Below are positions 20,201 to 31,133 of a stretch of 64,000 nucleotides of DNA, in pieces. The DNA is from Acanthornis magna (Eukaryota; Chordata; Aves; Passeriformes; Acanthizidae): assembly GCA_036785705.1 (NCBI GenBank), contig JAWUZG010001081.1, positions 33,236-97,235 of the forward strand, in the 5' to 3' direction. Numbering within the stretch: the stretch's first letter is position 1; each line of letters opens with the position of its first letter. The notes beneath the pieces were generated by a model, which saw nothing but the letters and a program-made list of their open reading frames with translations, had not been told where the DNA came from and searched no databases. Made by a program: the position numbers and the translations under genes.

Positions 20201-20758
20201 CCCATGGCACCTGTGTAAGTGCCTGTGGCTGAAGGCCTCTTTTGCAGCCTGGAGAGCCTTGGCATGTGGCCATGAAGCCACAGTGCGTGTCTGTGACATC
20301 AGAGCGCTTTGGCAGCATGGAAAGGCCTGGAATGGCTGCAGGGGCCAGAGGTGAGTGCCTGTGACATCACAGCTGTCCAGCAGCAGGGAGAGGGAGGGAA
20401 TGTCACAGGCGATGCCCTGTGAGTTGCTGTGACAGCGTGGCTCCTTAGCAGCGTGCAGATTGCCGGGATGTTACCCTTGAGGCCCTGGCATTGCCCTTGT
20501 CGTGTGTGTTCTTTAGGAAGATAGAGAGAGCCGTGGCATGTCCCCCTGGAAGTGCAGGGAGTGGCAGTTGCAAAAGAGCTCCTTAGCACTTAGAGACAGG
20601 TGGGATGTCCCCATGGAGGCACTGTGAGAGCCCGTGACCTCAGAGGTCTTTGGAAGGTGAGAGAGCCGCGGGATGCCATGGGATGTGAGCATGGGGAGCC
20701 TGTGGGCAGGTGTGATCTCCCTGCTTGTGCTGGTGCATCCCCCCCTGGCCTTTTTTCA
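17299..20758 (+). repeat. Unit 6 (3460 bp), hybrid of type II and type I
   Basis: The 5' part is unit-4-like (CCGCATTCAG, GGGCCACAGC, CCCC, CATGTG, GTGTAGG). The 3' part returns to unit 1/2-like markers (GGTGTAGGG at 18749, AAGCGCAG, GGCCGGAG, GGCCGGCTG, GGTGTTGAA, GAGAATGTC, TTTAGGAAG). The switch lies between 17858 and 18749. It carries CGTGTTCCTA near 18549, otherwise seen only in units 10-12, and GCCCCCTGG near 19228, shared with unit 16. GGCGATGCC near 20408 recurs in units 13 and 17. Confidence 0.97.
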
Positions 20759-23700
20759 GGCTGCAGCATGATATGAGCAATGGTGCTGAGGCCTTGGCCT
20801 TGAGGAAGGCAGCGGGGCTGAGGTGCTGTGGAGCTTCTGAGAAATGCTGTGTGCTGCCAGGAAGTGCTGTGTTCTAAGGTGCTCCTGCTTTTTTTGCCTG
20901 TTGAACAGACTTTGAAATTAGTTTTTGCCTGGATGGCATCACATTGGTGTTGTCCCGCGTTCAGGGAAAGCTGCCGATGAGAAGTGGGGCCAGGCTGAAG
21001 GCTTGTTGTGACTAAAGGCCATGCCTTGGGGCCCTGTAAGCAGGGGTGCCAAAGGAGGCCCTGGCAGCTGTGCTGGGCCGCAGCAGCGGTGAGCAGCAAA
21101 GTGCCTGTGCGTGGGGCCTCTGCCAGCCGGCAGCTGTCCCGTTTGCTGCACTCGGGGGATGCGCGAAGGAGCACGGCTCCTGGGCCCCCCATCCTGCCGC
21201 TCCCGGAGGCCTCAGCCTTTGGCCGCTGAGAAGATGGCAAGGCATGTGAGAGGAGTATTTCAGTAGCTTGGAGGGGAATTTTGCCTCGTAGAGCCTCTTT
21301 GTGTGCTTGTGGGAGTGTAGGTGTGCATGCGCTGTCTGCAATGTGGGAGAGGGGCTGCTCTGGTGGATTCAGAAGTGCTTTAGGTTTGTGCCTAAGTTAG
21401 GTCTCGAAGTTCCTGCAGTGCTATGGTAAGGGCTGTGTGGATCCTTTGCTGAGGTCTTGGGTTTCAGCTGAGTTCTAAGTGAAGTGTTGTGTAGTTGAAG
21501 TCCAGTTCAGTTGCAATGCCCTTAAGTGCTGTTGCTGCCCTAAGTTGTTGATTTGAATTTGGATTATCAAGTGAAATGTTGCTCAAGTTGAAGTGCTCCT
21601 AAGGGAAGTGCTCTTGAGCCTTTGAGCCATGTTCTTCTTATCCTGAGCCTTTGTCTTCTTTAGAGACACAGCCTCACACATACGGACAGACAGACAGACA
21701 TAGATAATTTGGGTTTGATTTCATTTTGGATTGATTGAGTCTGGATTTTTGTTTGTTGCTTTTCCTCGCTGTGCTTTGAGCATGGTGTAAGTAGTAGAGT
21801 GAAGCTTGGCAAGGAAGCTTGTCCTGCTGTGGCTTTTCCATGAATTCTTTCTTTGCCGATAGTTTTCCTATGATTCTTGGAGTGATGTGCAAGTGCCTGT
21901 GCCATCACATGTCTTTAGCAGCGTGGAGCCACCTGGGATGTCAGCAGCGAGGTGCTGTGAGTGAGTGCCTGTGACACCAGGGCTTCTGGGCAGCGTGCGG
22001 ACTCGTGGCGTGTGCCTATGGCTGTCCTGGGACGGCCTGTGAGCTCAGTGTTCTTTTGAAAGCTGGATAGCTGTGGCGTGTCCCCAGGGAGTTCCTGTGA
22101 CAAGATGTGACCTCGTGGCTCTTTGGCAGCCTGGAGATGGCTGGAGTGTGGCCAGGGGGCAAGTGTGAGTGTCAGGGACTTGCCAGGTCTTGAGGAGGAT
22201 GGAGGGTGTAGGGATGTCCCCATGGAGCCCCTGTGAGTGCCTGTGAGCTGGCGGCACCTTAGCAGCGTGAGACTGGTGGGCTGTCAGCCCTGAGAGGCTG
22301 TTGAAGGCCGTGATCTCGGTGCAGAGAGGTTTGTCAAATGGGAGACTCGTGGGATGTCCGTATGGAGCCGCTGGGGTTGTGTGTGCCCTCAGTGTTCTTG
22401 AGGAGCCTCGAGAGCCCTGGGATGGCCCCGTGGAAGCGCAGGGAGTGGCTGTGACACAGCAGCGGTGCCTGATGTGATGAAAGGGCCCTGGGATGTCAGC
22501 TTGGAATGGCTGTGAGTGCCTGAGAGCACAGGTCTGTCTCTCATGGCCGGAGAGCTGTGGCAGGTGCCCATGGTAGGTGTGTGAGTGCAGGTGAGCTCAG
22601 GGCTCTGCAGAAGGCTGTAGGCCTGTGGGCTGTGAGGCTGGAAGGCCTGGGAGTGCTTTTGAGCGGAGTGCTGTGTAGCAGTCGGGAGCCGCCTGGGAGG
22701 TTGTAGCAGGATGCTTTGGGCCGGCTGCTTTGCCTTGGAACGTGGTGCAGGCACTTGGAGCATGTGCTATTTGCAAATGTCTCCAGGTGTCTTTCAGAGG
22801 GCCAGCGTGTGTTGTTTTGGTGTTGAATTCTGCTGAAAGTCCTTCTGGCAAGGAAGCCTGCATGAAGGTGCTGCTAGTGAGGCAAAGATTTGGCAGATGA
22901 GCTGCTGCTGGGAGTTGCAGGCGTCTGCCTGACAGTCAGTCCCTTGAGAGTGTCAATGTGCAGTCAGTCCCCTTTCCTAGGGGAGGTTTTTCTAGCGTGT
23001 TCCTCCTTGGAGTGTGTGAGGGCTCGTGCTGGGGAAGTGGACACCAGCAAGGGCACTCTTGGTGGTGAAGGGAGAGAGAGCTGCCCAGGAGTGTTGGTGT
23101 GGTGAGTTCCATGGAGCTCTACTTGGGAATTGGGTTTTTTTGCTTGCTGTAAGATATGACTGCTTTCCTATTGTTTTCATCGAGTGCACTCCATTGTAGT
23201 CTGTGTAGCCTCCCAAGAGCAGGTTTAGCTTTTCTATGGAGTGGTCAGTAATTGGGATTGAGTTGTTTGTGTTGAATCATTTGTGTTAGGGAAGACCTGC
23301 TTTTCTAGGAATAGATCAGATGGGCCATTTGTAAGTGCTGCGGGACAGAGTTACTTAAAGCAGGGACAGTGTGAGGCTGGGATTGGATGCAGCCGCCGCC
23401 AAGGCTCGTGTCTCTGAGAAGGAGTTGAGAAAGCCAAGGGCTGCTCTCTGGCCCTCGTGACTCAGTGGCCAGGCTGCTCTGGGAGGCTTTGTGTGAATCT
23501 GCCAGCACAGCAGCGAGAGATGTCCCCGAGGAGCTTGTGTGAGTGCAGGTGAGATCAGAGCTCTTGAGCAGCCTGGAGAGCCTGGGGATGTGGCCATGGA
23601 GCAGCCAGGATATCTGGTGACCTCGGGGTTCCTATGAGCAGAGGGAGCACTAAGATGTGCCCATGGCACCTGTGTAAGTGCCTGTGGCTGAAGGCCTCTT

Positions 23701-24217
23701 TTGCAGCCTGGAGAGCCTTGGCATGTGGCCATGAAGCCACAGTGCGTGTCTGTGACATCAGAGCGCTTTGGCAGCATGGAAAGGCCTGGAATGGCTGCAG
23801 GGGCCAGAGGTGAGTGCCTGTGACATCACAGCTGTCCAGCAGCAGGGAGAGGGAGGGAATGTCACAGGCCATGCCCTGTGAGTTGCTGTGACAGCGTGGC
23901 TCCTTAGCAGCGTGCAGATTGCCGGGATGTTACCCTTGAGGCCCTGGCATTGCCCTTGTCGTGTGTGTTCTTTAGGAAGATAGAGAGAGCCGTGGCATGT
24001 CCCCCTGGAAGTGCAGGGAGTGGCAGTTGCAAAAGAGCTCCTTAGCACTTAGAGACAGGTGGGATGTCCCCATGGAGGCACTGTGAGAGCCCGTGACCTC
24101 AGAGGTCTTTGGAAGGTGAGAGAGCCGCGGGATGCCATGGGATGTGAGCATGGGGAGCCTGTGGGCAGGTGTGATCTCCCTGCTTGTGCTGGTGCATCCC
24201 CCCCTGGCCTTTTTTCA
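20759..24217 (+). repeat. Unit 7 (3459 bp), carries the ACACCAGCAAG deletion form
   Basis: The start is type I-like, but with GACTAAAGG near 21013 (shared with units 12-14), CAGCTGTCCCG, CATGTG, GTGTAGG and CAGCTGAG near 21467 (shared with unit 9). It has the long GTTCCTGTG. Its one-base deficit comes from GGACACCAGCAAGG at 23040-23052 in place of GGACAGCAAGCAAGG; units 14 and 16 share this. TCCCAAGAGC near 23212 is private. AGTCCTTC near 22838 links it to units 9, 15 and 16. Confidence 0.97.
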
Positions 24218-27200
24218 GGCTGCAGCATGATATGAGCAATGGTGCTGAGGCCTTGGCCTTGAGGAAGGCAGCGGGGCTGAGGTGCTGTGGAGCTTCTGAG
24301 AAATGCTGTGTGCTGCCAGGAAGTGCTGTGTTCTAAGGTGCTCCTGCTTTTTTTGCCTGTTGAACAGACTTTGAAATTAGTTTTTGCCTGGATGGCATCA
24401 CATTGGTGTTGTCCCGCGTTCAGGGAAAGCTGCCGATGAGAAGTGGGGCCAGGCTGAAGGCTTGTTGTGACGAAAGGCCATGCCTTGGGGCCCTGTAAGC
24501 AGGGGTGCCAAAGGAGGCCCTGGCAGCTGTGCTGGGCCGCAGCAGCGGTGAGCAGCAAAGTGCCTGTGCGTGGGGCCTCTGCCAGCCGGCAACTGTCCCG
24601 TTTGCTGCACTCGGGGGATGCGCGAAGGAGCACGGCTCCTGGGCCCCCCATCCTGCCGCTCCCGGAGGCCTCAGCCTTTGGCCGCTGAGAAGATGGCAAG
24701 GCACGTGAGAGGAGTATTTCAGTAGCTTGGAGGGGAATTTTGCCTCGTAGAGCCTCTTTGTGTGCTTGTGGGAGTGCAGGTGTGCATGCGCTGTCTGCAA
24801 TGTGGGAGAGGGGCTGCTCTGGTGGATTCAGAAGTGCTTTAGGTTTGTGCCTAAGTTAGGTCTCGAAGTTCCTGCAGTGCTATGGTAAGGGCTGTGTGGA
24901 TCCTTTGCTGAGGTCTTGGGTTTCAGCTCAGTTCTAAGTGAAGTGTTGTGTAGTTGAAGTCCAGTTCAGTTGCAATGCCCTTAAGTGCTGTTGCTGCCCT
25001 AAGTTGTTGATTTGAATTTGGATTATCAAGTGAAATGTTGCTCAAGTTGAAGTGCTCCTAAGGGAAGTGCTCTTGAGCCTTTGAGCCATGTTCTTCTTAT
25101 CCTGAGCCTTTGTCTTCTTTAGAGACACAGCCTCACACACACGGACAGACAGACAGACATAGATAATTTGGGTTTGATTTCATTTTGGATTGATTGAGTC
25201 TGGATTTTTGTTTGTTGCTTTTCCTCGCTGTGCTTTGAGCATGGTGTAAGTAGTAGAGTGAAGCTTGGCAAGGAAGCTTGTCCTGCTGTGGCTTTTCCAT
25301 GAATTCTTTCTTTGCCGATAGTTTTCCTATGATTCTTGGAGTGATGTGCAAGTGCCTGTGCCATCACATGTCTTTAGCAGCGTGGAGCCACCTGGGATGT
25401 CAGCAGCGAGGTGCTGTGAGTGAGTGCCTGTGACACCAGGGCTTCTGGGCAGCGTGCGGACTCGTGGCGTGTGCCTATGGCTGTCCTGGGACGGCCTGTG
25501 AGCTCAGTGTTCTTTTGAAAGCTGGATAGCTGTGGCGTGTCCCCAGGGAGTTCTGTGACAAGATGTGACCTCGTGTCTCTTTGGCAGCCTGGAGATGGCT
25601 GGAGTGTGGCCAGGGGGCAAGTGTGAGTGTCAGGGACTTGCCAGCTCTTGAGGAGGATGGAGGGTGCAGGGATGTCCCCATGGAGCCCCTGTGAGTGCCT
25701 GTGAGCTGGCGGCACCTTAGCAGCGTGAGACTGGTGGGCTGTCAGCCCTGAGAGGCTGTTGAAGGCCGTGATCTCGGTGCAGAGAGGTTTGTCAAATGGG
25801 AGACTCGTGGGATGTCCGTATGGAGCCGCTGGGGTTGTGTGTGCCCTCAGTGTTCTTGAGGAGCCTCGAGAGCCCTGGGATGGCCCCGTGGAAGCGCAGG
25901 GAGTGGCTGTGACACAGCAGCGGTGCCTGATGTGATGAAAGGGCCCTGGGATGTCAGCTTGGAATGGCTGTGAGTGCCTGAGAGCACAGGTCTGTCTCTC
26001 ATGGCCGGAGAGCTGTGGCAGGTGCCCATGGTAGGTGTGTGAGTGCAGGTGAGCTCAGGGCTCTGCAGAAGGCTGTAGGCCTGTGGGCTGTGAGGCTGGA
26101 AGGCCTGGGAGTGCTTTTGAGCGGAGTGCTGTGTAGCAGTCGGGAGCCACCTGGGAGGTTGTAGCAGGATGCTTTGGGCCGGCTGCTTTGCCTTGGAACG
26201 TGGTGCAGGCACTTGGAGCATGTGCTATTTGCAAATGTCTCCAGGTGTCTTTCAGAGGGCCAGCGTGTGTTGTTTTGGTGTTGAATTCTGCTGAAAGTCG
26301 TTCTGGCAAGGAAGCCTGCATGAAGGTGCTGCTAGTGAGGCAAAGATTTGGCAGATGAGCTGCTGCTGGGAGTTGCAGGCGTCTGCCTGACAGTCAGTCC
26401 CTTGAGAATGTCAATGTGCAGTCAGTCCCCTTTCCTAGGGGAGGTTTTTCTAGCGTGTTCCTCCTTGGAGTGTGTGAGGGCTCGTGCTGGGGAAGTGGAC
26501 AGCAAGCAAGGGCACTCTTGGTGGTGAAGGGAGAGAGAGCTGCCCAGGAGTGTTGGTGTGGTGAGTTCCATGGAGCTCTACTTGGGAATTGGGTTTTTTT
26601 GCTTGCTGTAAGATATGACTGCTTTCCTATTGTTTTCATCGAGTGCACTCCATTGTAGTCTGTGTAGCCTCCCAGGAGCAGGTTTAGCTTTTCTATGGAG
26701 TGGTCAGTAATTGGGATTGAGTTGTTTGTGTTGAATCATTTGTGTTAGGGAAGACCTGCTTTTCTAGGAATAGATCAGATGGGCCATTTGTAAGTGCTGC
26801 GGGACAGAGTTACTTAAAGCAGGGACAGTGTGAGGCTGGGATTGGATGCAGCCGCCGCCAAGGCTCGTGTCTCTGAGAAGGAGTTGAGAAAGCCAAGGGC
26901 TGCTCTCTGGCCCTCGTGACTCAGTGGCCAGGCTGCTCTGGGAGGCTTTGTGTGAATCTGCCAGCACAGCAGCGAGAGATGTCCCCGAGGAGCTTGTGTG
27001 AGTGCAGGTGAGATCAGAGCTCTTGAGCAGCCTGGAGAGCCTGGGGATGTGGCCATGGAGCCGCCAGGATATCTGGTGACCTCGGGGTTCCTATGAGCAG
27101 AGGGAGCACTAAGATGTGCCCATGGCACCTGTGTAAGTGCCTGTGGCTGAAGGCCTCTTTTGCAGCCTGGAGAGCCTTGGCATGTGGCCATGAAGCCACA

Positions 27201-27676
27201 GTGCGTGTCTGTGACATCAGAGCGCTTTGGCAGCATGGAAAGGCCTGGAATGGCTGCAGGGGCCAGAGGTGAGTGCCTGTGACATCAGAGCTGTCCAGCA
27301 GCAGGGAGAGGGAGGGAATGTCACAGGCCATGCCCTGTGAGTTGCTGTGACAGCGTGGCTCCTTAGCAGCGTGCAGATTGCCGGGATGTTACCCTTGAGG
27401 CCCTGGCATTGCCCTTGTCGTGTGTGTTCTTTAGGAACATAGAGAGAGCCGTGGCATGTCCCCCTGGAAGTGCAGGGAGTGGCAGTTGCAAAAGAGCTCC
27501 TTAGCACTTAGAGACAGGTGGGATGTCCCCATGGAGGCACTGTGAGAGCCCGTGACCTCAGAGGTCTTTGGAAGGTGAGAGAGCCGCGGGATGCCATGGG
27601 ATGTGAGCATGGGGAGCCTGTGGGCAGGTGTGATCTCCCTGCTTGTGCTGGTGCATCCCCCCCTGGCCTTTTTTCA
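24218..27676 (+). repeat. Unit 8 (3459 bp)
   Basis: Type I 5' part (AAATGCTG, GCTGTGTTC, TTTGCCTG, CAACTGTCCCG, CACGTG, GTGCAGG). It carries the one-base-short GTTCTGTG form near 25552, private CTCGTGTCTC near 25575, CCAGCTCTTG near 25643 (shared with units 10-12, 17, 18), GTGCAGGG, and GCCACCTGG near 26147 (shared with unit 9). It ends with TTTAGGAAC, like unit 4. Confidence 0.97.
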
Positions 27677-30600
27677 GGCTGCAGCATGATATGAGCAATG
27701 GTGCTGAGGCCTTGGCCTTGAGGAAGGCAGCGGGGCTGAGGTGCTGTGGAGCTTCTGAGAAATGCTGTGTGCTGCCAGGAAGTGCTGTGTTCTAAGGTGC
27801 TCCTGCTTTTTTTGCCTGTTGAACAGACTTTGAAATTAGTTTTTGCCTGGATGGCATCACATTGGTGTTGTCCCGCGTTCAGGGAAAGCTGCCGATGAGA
27901 AGTGGGGCCAGGCTGAAGGCTTGTTGTGACGAAAGGCCATGCCTTGGGGCCCTGTAAGCAGGGGTGCCAAAGGAGGCCCTGGCAGCTGTGCTGGGCCGCA
28001 GCAGCGGTGAGCAGCAAAGTGCCTGTGCGTGGGGCCTCTGCCAGCCGGCAGCTGTCCCGTTTGCTGCACTCGGGGGATGCGCGAAGGAGCACGGCTCCTG
28101 GGCCCCCCATCCTGCCGCTCCCGGAGGCCTCAGCCTTTGGCCGCTGAGAAGATGGCAAGGCACGTGAGAGGAGTATTTCAGTAGCTTGGAGGGGAATTTT
28201 GCCTCGTAGAGCCTCTTTGTGTGCTTGTGGGAGTGCAGGTGTGCATGCGCTGTCTGCAATGTGGGAGAGGGGCTGCTCTGGTGGATTCAGAAGTGCTTTA
28301 GGTTTGTGCCTAAGTTAGGTCTCGAAGTTCCTGCAGTGCTATGGTAAGGGCTGTGTGGATCCTTTGCTGAGGTCTTGGGTTTCAGCTGAGTTCTAAGTGA
28401 AGTGTTGTGTAGTTGAAGTCCAGTTCAGTTGCAATGCCCTTAAGTGCTGTTGCTGCCCTAAGTTGTTGATTTGAATTTGGATTATCAAGTGAAATGTTGC
28501 TCAAGTTGAAGTGCTCCTAAGGGAAGTGCTCTTGAGCCTTTGAGCCATGTTCTTCTTATCCTGAGCCTTTGTCTTCTTTAGAGACACAGCCTCACACACA
28601 CGGACAGACAGACAGACATAGATAATTTGGGTTTGATTTCATTTTGGATTGATTGAGTCTGGATTTTTGTTTGTTGCTTTTCCTCGCTGTGCTTTGAGCA
28701 TGGTGTAAGTAGTAGAGTGAAGCTTGGCAAGGAAGCTTGTCCTGCTGTGGCTTTTCCATGAATTCTTTCTTTGCCGATAGTTTTCCTATGATTCTTGGAG
28801 TGATGTGCAAGTGCCTGTGCCATCACATGTCTTTAGCAGCGTGGAGCCACCTGGGATGTCAGCAGCGAGGTGCTGTGAGTGAGTGCCTGTGACACCAGGG
28901 CTTCTGGGCAGCGTGCGGACTCGTGGCGTGTGCCTATGGCTGTCCTGGGACGGCCTGTGAGCTCAGTGTTCTTTTGAAAGCTGGATAGCTGTGGCGTGTC
29001 CCCAGGGAGTTCTGTGACAAGATGTGACCTCGTGGCTCTTTGGCAGCCTGGAGATGGCTGGAGTGTGGCCAGGGGGCAAGTGTGAGTGTCAGGGACTTGC
29101 CAGGTCTTGAGGAGGATGGAGGGTGCAGGGATGTCCCCATGGAGCCCCTGTGAGTGCCTGTGAGCTGGCGGCACCTTAGCAGCGTGAGACTGGTGGGCTG
29201 TCAGCCCTGAGAGGCTGTTGAAGGCCGTGATCTCGGTGCAGAGAGGTTTGTCAAATGGGAGACTCGTGGGATGTCCGTATGGAGCCGCTGGGGTTGTGTG
29301 TGCCCTCAGTGTTCTTGAGGAGCCTCGAGAGCCCTGGGATGGCCCCGTGGAAGCGCAGGGAGTGGCTGTGACACAGCAGCGGTGCCTGATGTGATGAAAG
29401 GGCCCTGGGATGTCAGCTTGGAATGGCTGTGAGTGCCTGAGAGCACAGGTCTGTCTCTCATGGCCGGAGAGCTGTGGCAGGTGCCCATGGTAGGTGTGTG
29501 AGTGCAGGTGAGCTCAGGGCTCTGCAGAAGGCTGTAGGCCTGTGGGCTGTGAGGCTGGAAGGCCTGGGAGTGCTTTTGAGCGGAGTGCTGTGTAGCAGTC
29601 GGGAGCCACCTGGGAGGTTGTAGCAGGATGCTTTGGGCCGGCTGCTTTGCCTTGGAACGTGGTGCAGGCACTTGGAGCATGTGCTATTTGCAAATGTCTC
29701 CAGGTGTCTTTCAGAGGGCCAGCGTGTGTTGTTTTGGTGTTGAATTCTGCTGAAAGTCCTTCTGGCAAGGAAGCCTGCATGAAGGTGCTGCTAGTGAGGC
29801 AAAGATTTGGCAGATGAGCTGCTGCTGGGAGTTGCAGGCGTCTGCCTGACAGTCAGTCCCTTGAGAATGTCAATGTGCAGTCAGTCCCCTTTCCTAGGGG
29901 AGGTTTTTCTAGCGTGTTCCTCCTTGGAGTGTGTGAGGGCTCGTGCTGGGGAAGTGGACAGCAAGCAAGGGCACTCTTGGTGGTGAAGGGAGAGAGAGCT
30001 GCCCAGGAGTGTTGGTGTGGTGAGTTCCATGGAGCTCTACTTGGGAATTGGGTTTTTTTGCTTGCTGTAAGATATGACTGCTTTCCTATTGTTTTCATCG
30101 AGTGCACTCCATTGTAGTCTGTGTAGCCTCCCAGGAGCAGGTTTAGCTTTTCTATGGAGTGGTCAGTAATTGGGATTGAGTTGTTTGTGTTGAATCATTT
30201 GTGTTAGGGAAGACCTGCTTTTCTAAATAGATCAGATGGGCCATTTGTAAGTGCTGCGGGACAGAGTTACTTAAAGCAGGGACAGTGTGAGGCTGGGATT
30301 GGATGCAGCCGCCGCCAAGGCTCGTGTCTCTGAGAAGGAGTTGAGAAAGCCAAGGGCTGCTCTCTGGCCCTCGTGACTCAGTGGCCAGGCTGCTCTGGGA
30401 GGCTTTGTGTGAATCTGCCAGCACAGCAGCGAGAGATGTCCCCGAGGAGCTTGTGTGAGTGCAGGTGAGATCAGAGCTCTTGAGCAGCCTGGAGAGCCTG
30501 GGGATGTGGCCATGGAGCCGCCAGGATATCTGGTGACCTCGGGGTTCCTATGAGCAGAGGGAGCACTAAGATGTGCCCATGGCACCTGTGTAAGTGCCTG

Positions 30601-31133
30601 TGGCTGAAGGCCTCTTTTGCAGCCTGGAGAGCCTTGGCATGTGGCCATGAAGCCACAGTGCGTGTCTGTGACATCAGAGCGCTTTGGCAGCATGGAAAGG
30701 CCTGGAATGGCTGCAGGGGCCAGAGGTGAGTGCCTGTGACATCAGAGCTGTCCAGCAGCAGGGAGAGGGAGGGAATGTCACAGGCCATGCCCTGTGAGTT
30801 GCTGTGACAGCGTGGCTCCTTAGCAGCGTGCAGATTGCCGGGATGTTACCCTTGAGGCCCTGGCATTGCCCTTGTCGTGTGTGTTCTTTAGGAAGATAGA
30901 GAGAGCCGTGGCATGTCCCCCTGGAAGTGCAGGGAGTGGCAGTTGCAAAAGAGCTCCTTAGCACTTAGAGACAGGTGGGATGTCCCCATGGAGGCACTGT
31001 GAGAGCCCGTGACCTCAGAGGTCTTTGGAAGGTGAGAGAGCCGCGGGATGCCATGGGATGTGAGCATGGGGAGCCTGTGGGCAGGTGTGATCTCCCTGCT
31101 TGTGCTGGTGCATCCCCCCCTGGCCTTTTTTCA
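27677..31133 (+). repeat. Unit 9 (3457 bp), shortest copy
   Basis: Combines the one-base-short GTTCTGTG form near 29010 with a private 2-bp deletion: CTTTTCTAAATAG near 30220-30230, where all other copies have CTTTTCTAGGAATAG. Like unit 8 it has GCCACCTGG; like unit 7 it has CAGCTGAG near 28386 and AGTCCTTC near 29757. The E-box is intact (CACGTG). Confidence 0.97.
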
